DNA of 11,244 bases, taken from positions 1 to 11,244 of the forward strand of contig CALVAU010000007.1 of the NCBI GenBank assembly GCA_944325615.1. Direction: 5' to 3'. This document shows, in pieces, positions 6,532 through 11,244 of the stretch. Each line of letters starts with the position of its first letter. The stretch's first letter is position 1. The DNA comes from Candidatus Gastranaerophilales bacterium. GTDB taxonomy: Bacteria; Cyanobacteriota; Vampirovibrionia; Gastranaerophilales; Gastranaerophilaceae. A program made the translations under genes and the position numbers. The notes below the pieces were generated by a model. It had not been told where the DNA came from and did not search any database. It was given only the letters and a program-made list of their open reading frames with translations.

Positions 6532-7817
6532 AAGTATTCAATAGAACGATTTGATAGTAATTCTGCTTTTAATTTTTTGTTTTTTCTTTCTTTTTTAGGC
6601 AATTCAATTTTATCAACAATACCCCAATTTGAATTAATAGGTTGGAATTTGTCATGCAACGGATCAGTTATGTATTGAGTCAACGCTCCGAGCATGGTTG
6701 TTTTAGGAAGAGTTAAAAGTTCTTTGCCCTCAATATAATTTGCCATGTTGATTCCGGCTAAAAGTCCTGATGCAATTGATTCTGTATAGCCTTCAGTTCC
6801 AGTAAGTTGTCCTGCAAAGAATAAATCTTTTCGTTCTCTTGTCTGTAATGACGGGTTCAATACTTTAGGAGAGTTGATAAATGTGTTCCTATGCATTACG
6901 CCATATCTTACGATATTTGCATTCTCTAATCCCGGAATTGAGTGAATCAGTTCTTTCTGACTGCCCCATTTTAGATTTGTTTGAAAACCTACAAGATTGA
7001 ATAATGTTTTTGCTGAGTTATCCTGTCTTAATTGTACGACAGCATAATTCTCTACTTCGGTTCTAGGATCAATAAGTCCGATAGGTTTCATCGGTCCAAA
7101 TCTTAGGGTATCAACGCCTCTTGATGCAAGAACTTCAACTGGCAGGCAACTTTCAAAGAATTTTGCATTTTTTTCAAATTCTTTTAACTCAATTCTTGGT
7201 GCGGTTGTCAAAATTTCATAAAATTTTTCATACTGCTCTTTATTCATAGGACAGTTTATATAAGCCGCGTCACCTTTGTTATATCGATTTTGCCAGAATG
7301 CAATATCAAAGTTAATACTGTCAGCTTCGATTATCGGAGCTATTGCATCAAAAAAGAACAGATGTTCGTTTTTTGTGAATTTCTTAATGCTTTCAGAAAG
7401 CTCTGCACTCGTCAAAGGTCCAGAGGCTATTATTGTCGGAGTGTCAGGAATTTCTGTTATTTCTTCTTTAATAAGTGTGATATTTGGATTATCTAAAATT
7501 CTTTTTGTAACTTTTTCTGAAAAACCTTCTCTATCTATTGCAAGAGCATTTCCTGCTGGAATTTGCGATTCGTATGCTATTTTAATCAGCTCCCCGTCTA
7601 ATAATTCCATTTCCTTTTTTAATAGTCCGCTTGCATTAGTTACATCAAACGAACCTAAACTGTTAGAGCATACAAATTCTGCACATTTTTCTGTTTTGTG
7701 CGCGCCAGTCTCTTTTTTAGGGCGCATTTCGTATAATTTAACTTTTATTCCGCGTTTAGCAAGTTGTAAAGAGGCTTCAGAGCCTGCTAATCCTGCACCG
7801 ATAACTGTTACTTCCAT
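6513..7817 (-). CDS. trmFO: Methylenetetrahydrofolate-tRNA-(uracil-5-)-methyltransferase TrmFO
   Basis: TrmFO makes 5-methyluridine at position 54 of the tRNA T loop, using methylene-tetrahydrofolate as carbon donor and reduced FAD as reductant, unlike the SAM-dependent TrmA. The 434-residue product has the usual family length. It opens with the FAD-binding motif VIGAGLAGSEA (5-15), then YEMRP (29-33) and EFVCSNSLGS (47-56). Cys50 and Cys224 (in FFESCLPVEVLASRG) correspond to the two catalytic cysteines known from the Bacillus enzyme. Further family blocks are RFGPMKPIGLIDPR (239-252) and FAGQLTGTEGYTESIASG (334-351). The start is ATG 7817 with SD AGGA seven bases upstream. It appears intact and monocistronic, convergent with the small membrane protein pair and divergent from the 693-residue gene. 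Confidence 0.97.
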   Translation of the reverse strand: MEVTVIGAGLAGSEASLQLAKRGIKVKLYEMRPKKETGAHKTEKCAEFVCSNSLGSFDVTNASGLLKKEMELLDGELIKIAYESQIPAGNALAIDREGFSEKVTKRILDNPNITLIKEEITEIPDTPTIIASGPLTSAELSESIKKFTKNEHLFFFDAIAPIIEADSINFDIAFWQNRYNKGDAAYINCPMNKEQYEKFYEILTTAPRIELKEFEKNAKFFESCLPVEVLASRGVDTLRFGPMKPIGLIDPRTEVENYAVVQLRQDNSAKTLFNLVGFQTNLKWGSQKELIHSIPGLENANIVRYGVMHRNTFINSPKVLNPSLQTRERKDLFFAGQLTGTEGYTESIASGLLAGINMANYIEGKELLTLPKTTMLGALTQYITDPLHDKFQPINSNWGIVDKIELPKKERKNKKLKAELLSNRSIEYLKNAII

Positions 7818-7857
7818 ATAAAAATCCTATTATGAAGCAAAATTAATGTCAAATAAA

Positions 7858-7871
7858 AAACACTTGTGTTT
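7858..7871. repeat. Short dyad AAACAC-TT-GTGTTT in the trmFO leader
   Basis: A perfect 6-base inverted repeat with a two-base centre lies 41 bases upstream of the trmFO start. A minus-strand TATAAT (7910 down to 7905) would place it in the trmFO leader, but no good -35 accompanies that -10. Confidence 0.4.
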
Positions 7872-7872
7872 A

Positions 7873-7930
7873 TTCAAGTAATGTTAAGAAATATGAATAA
7901 AATTATTATAATTGTAGTATATTACTTGAA
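7873..7930. repeat. 10-base inverted repeat TTCAAGTAAT/ATTACTTGAA
   Basis: The arms are TTCAAGTAAT at 7873-7882 and its exact reverse complement ATTACTTGAA at 7921-7930, with 38 bases between. The right arm supplies most of the TTGAAA -35 element of the 693-residue gene's promoter. A wide-spaced inverted pair in a divergent promoter region suggests binding sites for a dimeric regulator. Confidence 0.6.
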
Positions 7931-7954
7931 AATTTTTGGCGGATTAAGTATAAT
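7926..7954 (+). promoter_or_regulatory. Strong housekeeping promoter of the 693-residue gene
   Basis: TTGAAA (7926-7931) and a perfect TATAAT (7949-7954) are separated by exactly 17 bases, the best -35/-10 pair in the window. Transcription would start near 7961, giving a leader of about 130 bases before ATG 8093. Both elements lie within inverted repeats, so the promoter is probably regulated. Confidence 0.7.
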
Positions 7955-7968
7955 TATTACACTTAATC
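7942..7968. promoter_or_regulatory. 27-base imperfect palindrome over the -10 and start site (candidate operator)
   Basis: Outer arms GATTAAGT (7942-7949) and ACTTAATC (7961-7968) are exact reverse complements. Inside, TAAT (7951-7954) pairs with ATTA (7956-7959) around a central T, with a single mismatch (7950 against 7960). It covers the -10 and the predicted start point, where a bound repressor would block transcription. As RNA it is a weak A/U-rich hairpin with only four U after it, so an operator is the better reading. Confidence 0.55.
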
Positions 7969-8092
7969 TTTTAAATTACATTTACATCTTTGTTAATTTT
8001 TTTTAAATTGTACAGACAAATGGGGCAATAAATGTAAGTCGAAAGTTTTTAAAATAGTATGTGTGTAGTTATTAGTAAAGTAAAGTAGGGAT

Positions 8093-10174
8093 ATGTCAGT
8101 AAAAGCAATTAATTCTTTAGAAAATACCCGCCAGAACAGATTGGGTCAAAAAAATGTAAAATCACAATATAATCAGCAATTTACAGGTGGTTTTAACCCT
8201 GTCGTTACAGTAACGGATGCAATTTCAAGAGGCGGTTTTGCCGCATCTTTCATAGCACAAGATGGTTTGGGTATGGTTGCACCAAGAATTTGGGAAGGCT
8301 TGAACCGTGGGCGTAAACGCGAAAAAGACCCTGTAACCGGAGAAGAAACAGGTAAAAAAATCGGACCTTACAACTGGACATTTGCACGCAGAGAGGGTAT
8401 AAGAGAAATTCTTTCAGGTCCGAGTGCTTTCTTGATACCTGCAGGAATTATGGCTGTTATCAAAAAATATTCAGGTAAAGCTAATAATGTACCTGTAAAT
8501 ATGATTAATACGTTCAGTGAAAAATTCCAAGATGTTGCAAAAACTAATTCTGAAGTAATTAAGAATATTACTGATTTTAAAAATGTTGAGCAAACAAAAG
8601 CTATTAAACAAGATTTTTATAAACAAGTTTTGAAAGCAACTTTAGAATCTTCAATTCCTAATGCTAAAGATTTCAATTATGATGCTAAGGCAACAGAAAT
8701 GGCTGAGGAATTGTTACAGATAGAGAATGCTAAATCAAAAGGTTTCTTTAAACATTTTATCGGTACTTCAACTCCGGGCATGAGAGAAGATTTGACTTCA
8801 GATTTTGTAGGCAAATTTATGGATCTTGTCAAAAAGTATGAAGATCCTACTAAAAACGGACTTAGTGCTTCAATAGATGTAAAATGGAGAAAAACACCAG
8901 TATCTGGATCTTTCGATAAATTAATCGGAAACCTTTTTGATTATACTGATGATGCAATAAAATCAACTCACAAATATTTGAAAAATACAGCAGAACCTAA
9001 TATTGAAAACTTTATGAAATCATTTAGTCTTCGTCGTTCAGGTTCAAGAGTTTTATCTAACTTTGGTATGTTCTTTGCTGTTGTAGGCTTCTACGATATT
9101 ATTCCAAAATTATATAATATCGGTCAGTCAGAGAATTCAGATGAGATAAAAGATACTCCAGAAACACAAGAAAAAACTGCTGATAACAAATCAGTCGAAA
9201 ATAAAGCAGAAAAATCTGATAATGATAAAAAGTCAGAAAATATTCCATTCAAAGGAGCAATGGCAAAAGTTAATGAAGAAATCGGGCAGCAAGTACTCAA
9301 AGGCAGCTGGCTTAAAAAGCTTTCTGATACATTCGAATTTGACGGTGCTTCAATGTCAGTACCTGCTATGTTGACTTTGTTATTCGGGTTCTGTTTACCG
9401 CCAAGATTGCGTGATGCAAAAGGTGAGCATGACAGACGTGAAATTTTAGTTCGTGATGTATCAAGTTTCACAGCTATTTTGTTTGGTGCAAAAGCTTTAT
9501 CAAGAGGTTTTTCAACTTTATTTGCAAAACTATCAGGTTTGGCGCTTAACGTAAAACCTGCAGACCATGACAAAGGACTTATATATAAGGTTAAAAACTA
9601 TGTAACAGCAGGCGGCGGCGTAAATGTACTTGGCAGTGAACAGTTGTCAGCAAAACATAGTAACTTAAAACAATATAAAGATGAAATTCTAGGATATATT
9701 GATTTCTTAAATAAAAACGGTGGCGATCCAAGAAAAGTATTTGCAATGGATAAAGAAGTAAAAGCAGCTGCTGAAGAAATTTTGAATGGCAAGAACCTTA
9801 AAGATGTTTCTTTAGAAGATTTGGAAAAAGCTTTCAAAAAGGCTAAAGAACAAGGATCAGCAGCCCTAGATAAAATTTATAAAGCTTTTGAAGATCCTAA
9901 TAACAAGTTTGTTCGCAGAGCAAAAACTTTGAACAGTTCATTTGAATTTGCATCAATAATCTTGTTAGTTCCGGCATTTATGATATGGCTAGCTCGTTAT
10001 TGTGAAAGAATGACAGCAAGAAATAAAGCTAAAGCTCAAGAAAATATTGCTCAAAATCAACAAACCAGCCAACAAGATATTCAAGCTAAGAAAAATCTTG
10101 GTTTAGTGTCTCAGGTTTCTAACCAGAATCAAATAGCAAAAGTTTCAATGGCAGGTTTTATAAATAAAAAATAA
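8093..10174 (+). CDS. Large membrane protein of the RPxFxxxD/REG family with duplicated core; function unknown
   Basis: The 693-residue product resembles the two small proteins at 5293-6500. Residues 44-66 (SRGGFAASFIAQD through APRI) and FARREGIREI (97-106), followed by a hydrophobic segment at 109-123, match their core. A TM ending YDIIPKLY (334-341) matches their AAIKP/AFIHP segments. A second, weaker copy lies at 421-482: hydrophobic segment, LPPRLRDA (435-442), DRREILVRD (447-455), hydrophobic segment. A last membrane segment is at 616-636, followed by a Gln/Asn/Lys-rich tail. A low-complexity charged linker (346-383) separates the halves. FTGGF (30-34) and IPFKGAM (384-390) are short Phe-Gly motifs. 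The start is the first ATG; AGGG at 8087-8090 is only two bases from it, so initiation may not rely on a normal SD. Biochemical function is unknown. Confidence 0.88.
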   Translation: MSVKAINSLENTRQNRLGQKNVKSQYNQQFTGGFNPVVTVTDAISRGGFAASFIAQDGLGMVAPRIWEGLNRGRKREKDPVTGEETGKKIGPYNWTFARREGIREILSGPSAFLIPAGIMAVIKKYSGKANNVPVNMINTFSEKFQDVAKTNSEVIKNITDFKNVEQTKAIKQDFYKQVLKATLESSIPNAKDFNYDAKATEMAEELLQIENAKSKGFFKHFIGTSTPGMREDLTSDFVGKFMDLVKKYEDPTKNGLSASIDVKWRKTPVSGSFDKLIGNLFDYTDDAIKSTHKYLKNTAEPNIENFMKSFSLRRSGSRVLSNFGMFFAVVGFYDIIPKLYNIGQSENSDEIKDTPETQEKTADNKSVENKAEKSDNDKKSENIPFKGAMAKVNEEIGQQVLKGSWLKKLSDTFEFDGASMSVPAMLTLLFGFCLPPRLRDAKGEHDRREILVRDVSSFTAILFGAKALSRGFSTLFAKLSGLALNVKPADHDKGLIYKVKNYVTAGGGVNVLGSEQLSAKHSNLKQYKDEILGYIDFLNKNGGDPRKVFAMDKEVKAAAEEILNGKNLKDVSLEDLEKAFKKAKEQGSAALDKIYKAFEDPNNKFVRRAKTLNSSFEFASIILLVPAFMIWLARYCERMTARNKAKAQENIAQNQQTSQQDIQAKKNLGLVSQVSNQNQIAKVSMAGFINKK

Positions 10175-10199
10175 TTAAACTCCTGATATACAGTTACAA

Positions 10200-10230
10200 A
10201 AAAGCTCCTCAAATTAATTGAGGAGCTTTT
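10200..10230. terminator. Bidirectional intrinsic terminator
   Basis: Arms 10200-10212 and 10218-10230 (AAAAGCTCCTCAA and its exact reverse complement) enclose a five-base loop. The minus strand gives six U after the stem, the plus strand four. It lies between the convergent 693-residue and DUF1858 genes and can serve both. Confidence 0.88.
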
Positions 10231-10255
10231 AAAATAATATAGAAATTATTATCAA

Positions 10256-10459
10256 TTATTCTTCAATAAGAGCATTAATTTCAGCAACCATTTCATCAGG
10301 ATCAAAACCGTGTACTTTAGCTCCTGCTTCTAGGTTTTCAAAATGTGCAGCTGCGCATCCGATGCATCCTAATCCGTATTTTTGAAATACTGCAACACTT
10401 TCAGGACAAGCTTGAACTATATCCATAATGTTCATATCTTTAGTAATTTTTTCAGCCAT
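10256..10459 (-). CDS. DUF1858 domain protein (CxxC, hybrid-cluster-protein-associated type)
   Basis: The 67-residue product is a single DUF1858 domain. It shows the family pattern: a D-I-V-x-x-x-P-E-S/A-x-x-V-F-x-K-Y-G-(L/M)-x-C-x-x-C run, here IMDIVQACPESVAVFQKYG (11-29) then LGCIGCAAAHF (30-40), with Cys32 and Cys35 as the redox or metal-binding pair, ending in the acidic helix DPDEMVAEINALIEE. The family is related to the N-terminal domain of ScdA/YtfE iron-sulfur repair proteins and often accompanies the hybrid cluster protein in anaerobes. A role in redox, NO or iron-sulfur stress is inferred from that. The start at 10459 has the strongest SD in the window (AGGAGGT, 10464-10470). No iron-sulfur partner gene is in the window. 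Confidence 0.9.
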   Translation of the reverse strand: MAEKITKDMNIMDIVQACPESVAVFQKYGLGCIGCAAAHFENLEAGAKVHGFDPDEMVAEINALIEE

Positions 10460-10498
10460 ATATACCTCCTTGACTTTTTATCACAAATCCTTAAAAAC

Positions 10499-10506
10499 AT
10501 TATACA
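10499..10506. promoter_or_regulatory. Overlapping divergent -10 elements between DUF1858 and the 53-residue gene
   Basis: ATTATACA at 10499-10506 reads TATAAT on the minus strand (toward DUF1858, leader about 33 bases) and TATACA (10501-10506) on the plus strand (toward the 53-codon gene, leader about 18 bases). Neither has a good -35 at 17 bases, so the call rests on -10 similarity and position only. Confidence 0.35.
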
Positions 10507-10530
10507 ACAAACAAGAAGGATGTGTAATTT

Positions 10531-10692
10531 ATGAAGTTTTTAAAGGATCTTTTCAAGGACGAAGAAAAAGTTATAGGCCTGTGCTCATTTAACAAAAAAA
10601 ACGGCAGAGTATCTTATACCTATACTCCGCAGTTCAACGCACCAAAACTTATCTATAACACAAATACTAAAAACAATTTCTTTCTGCTATAG
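10531..10692 (+). CDS. Hypothetical 53-residue small protein
   Basis: A short open frame runs from ATG 10531 to TAG 10690-10692, preceded by AAGAAGGA at 10513-10520 at a workable distance (10 bases) from the start. The product is MKFLKDLFKDEEKV, then a mixed polar and aromatic region with NKKNGRVSYTYTP and QFNAPKLIYN, ending NNFFLL. It is basic, with an amphipathic N-terminal helix (MKFLKDLFK) that could touch the membrane. It sits divergent from DUF1858 and convergent with the small gene ending at 10701, leaving only eight bases between stops. The well-placed SD, the fit between neighbours and sensible amino-acid composition support a real gene. No homologue is recognised. Confidence 0.6.
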   Translation: MKFLKDLFKDEEKVIGLCSFNKKNGRVSYTYTPQFNAPKLIYNTNTKNNFFLL

Positions 10693-10700
10693 ACCTTGTT

Positions 10701-10907
10701 TTATGCGAGTAAATCAAGATTTTCTGCACAAATGTGAGCACCGCAAAGTTCTTCTCGTGTAAAATCACTTTTAGTTCTCGGGTGTTCCAAGTTTGCAGTA
10801 AAATTAAAAGTGTTTTTCACAAAATTATTATTGGGTTGTAAACTTGCATAGTTTACATAATTTGAATTAATTGCTGGGTTTAATTTTGTGATGTTTAATC
10901 CGAACAT
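10701..10907 (-). CDS. Small protein, 68 residues, C-terminal NLDLLA; paralogue of the next gene
   Basis: The chosen start is ATG 10907 (MFGLNITKLN...), because GGAG at 10914-10917 sits six bases upstream; the in-frame TTG at 10919 overlaps that SD and is unlikely. The product has an Asn-rich N-terminal half (11 Asn in the first 35 residues), a phenylalanine-rich centre (FNFTANLEHP), a Cys pair spaced C-x4-C (CGAHIC) and the ending AENLDLLA. The last residues match those of the product at 11195-10992 (AKNLDLVA), and the 3' ends of the two genes are alike in DNA. There is no membrane segment or signal peptide. Function is unknown. A short leader and a separate -10 (TATAAT, 10936 down to 10931) suggest its own transcript. 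Confidence 0.7.
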   Translation of the reverse strand: MFGLNITKLNPAINSNYVNYASLQPNNNFVKNTFNFTANLEHPRTKSDFTREELCGAHICAENLDLLA

Positions 10908-10917
10908 AATAATCTCC

Positions 10918-10950
10918 AATATTCCCTTATATTATAATAAAGGAAATATT
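10918..10950. repeat. Imperfect inverted repeat around the -10 of the 68-residue gene
   Basis: AATATTCCCTT (10918-10928) and AAGGAAATATT (10940-10950) pair with one mismatch around an 11-base A/T centre holding a minus-strand TATAAT. It could be an operator or a hairpin; it directly precedes the SD of the gene starting at 10907. Confidence 0.45.
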
Positions 10951-10955
10951 GGCAG

Positions 10956-10999
10956 AAAAATTGCTTATTTTTTATTAAATATTACAAAATGTTAAGCAA
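10956..10999 (-). terminator. Candidate terminator of the 67-residue gene
   Basis: On the minus strand TTGCTTA (10999 down to 10993) pairs with TAAGCAA (10967 down to 10961), followed by five U (10960 down to 10956). The stem is only seven pairs with a 25-base A/U-rich loop, and its 5' arm overlaps the stop codon of the gene ending at 10992, so it is moderate evidence. Confidence 0.45.
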
Positions 11000-11195
11000 C
11001 TAAATCTAAATTTTTAGCTAAAGTCTCGCTGCCTGCGACTTTTGGGTAATAAAGGTTATGTCCGCCTTCAGTTACAGAGGTAAACAATCCGCTGTTAAAG
11101 AAATTCTTTTCAGTCGGAGCTTTTTTCTGCGTCTCAAAAAAGTTGACAGCTTGAACTTTAGGAATGTAGTTTTGTTGAATTTTGTCTATGTTCAT
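10992..11195 (-). CDS. Small protein, 67 residues, C-terminal NLDLVA; paralogue of the neighbouring small gene
   Basis: ATG 11195 is preceded by GGAGAG at 11201-11206 at good spacing. The product MNIDKIQQNYIPKVQAVNFF continues with a Lys/Thr/Asn-rich middle, a Gly-rich turn (TEGGHNLYYP) and the ending SETLAKNLDLVA. It has no cysteine, signal peptide or membrane segment. The last seven residues (KNLDLVA) match ENLDLLA of the adjacent gene in the same orientation, and both have a short (V/T)xxF-type aromatic patch near the middle (QAVNFFET and NTFNFTAN), so the pair arose by duplication or shares a selected C-terminal tag. No function is known. It lies near the right window edge; further copies could be beyond it. 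Confidence 0.72.
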   Translation of the reverse strand: MNIDKIQQNYIPKVQAVNFFETQKKAPTEKNFFNSGLFTSVTEGGHNLYYPKVAGSETLAKNLDLVA

Positions 11196-11244
11196 TTTAG
11201 CTCTCCAAATATATAAACGTATTTAATTATGCTAAAAATCACTA

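Noticed and set aside
7276..7821. Long plus-strand open frame (181 codons) and a nested frame at 7290-7496 opposite trmFO
   Set aside because: Antisense to a fully conserved trmFO, no recognisable domain, no SD; a shadow of codon bias.
7942..7975. Reading the 27-base palindrome as an intrinsic terminator
   Set aside because: The stem is mostly A/T and only four T follow; it sits on the -10 of a strong promoter, so an operator fits better.
7961..8092. Riboswitch in the leader of the 693-residue gene
   Set aside because: No conserved core of a known class (cobalamin, TPP, c-di-GMP, glycine, SAM) could be matched by eye.
9124..9837. Minus-strand open frames (149 and 79 codons) inside the 693-residue gene
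   Set aside because: Serine/leucine-rich composition typical of antisense shadows; the plus-strand protein shows family motifs throughout.
10908..10919. Upstream TTG start for the 68-residue protein
   Set aside because: The TTG overlaps the GGAG Shine-Dalgarno that serves ATG 10907 at proper spacing; the longer form adds only four residues.
1..11244. tRNA, rRNA, CRISPR array, insertion sequence or att site
   Set aside because: No cloverleaf with a TTCRA-type loop, regularly spaced repeats, transposase motifs or terminal repeats with target duplications were seen.

Overview
The window is AT-rich (roughly 30% G+C by eye) bacterial chromosome with standard stop usage, mostly good Shine-Dalgarno sites and simple intrinsic terminators. 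The mix of genes suggests a gut-type non-photosynthetic cyanobacterial relative (Candidatus Gastranaerophilales/Melainabacteria): a folate-dependent TrmFO, a stand-alone DUF1858 protein, and several large lineage-type membrane proteins of no known function. This placement is an inference from gene style and from memory of such genomes. No marker gene in the window proves it.

Layout, left to right. Positions 2-250 hold the C-terminal end of a sensor histidine kinase ATPase domain, cut by the window edge. Positions 325-3594 (+) encode a 1089-residue membrane protein built from three diverged copies of a two-part module. A perfect hairpin at 3593-3626 serves as terminator for it and for a convergent minus-strand operon. 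That operon (5134 down to 3644) encodes a zinc-finger anti-sigma factor, an ECF sigma factor whose start overlaps the anti-sigma stop as TAATG, and an exported Spy/CpxP-like LTxxQ protein. It looks like a self-contained envelope or metal stress switch of the CnrYXH type. Divergent from it, 5293-6500 (+) holds two overlapping genes (ATGA) for small paralogous membrane proteins.

Convergent with these, 7817-6513 (-) is trmFO (tRNA m5U54 methyltransferase). A 275-base divergent intergenic region carries a near-consensus promoter (TTGAAA, 17 bases, TATAAT) embedded in two inverted repeats. It drives the 693-residue gene at 8093-10174 (+), whose product shares the core motif of the two small paralogues and appears to contain it twice. 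After a bidirectional hairpin come a DUF1858 protein (10459-10256, -), an overlooked 53-codon gene (10531-10692, +), and two related small genes (10907-10701 and 11195-10992, both -) whose products share the C-terminal ending NLDL(V/L)A.

The parts most likely to be undescribed are the membrane protein family with the RPxFxxxD/REGxxEL core (three genes here), the triplicated-module 1089-residue protein, and the pair of small proteins with the shared, degron-like C-terminus. No mobile element, tRNA, rRNA or CRISPR array was seen. No intergenic stretch exceeds 300 bases.
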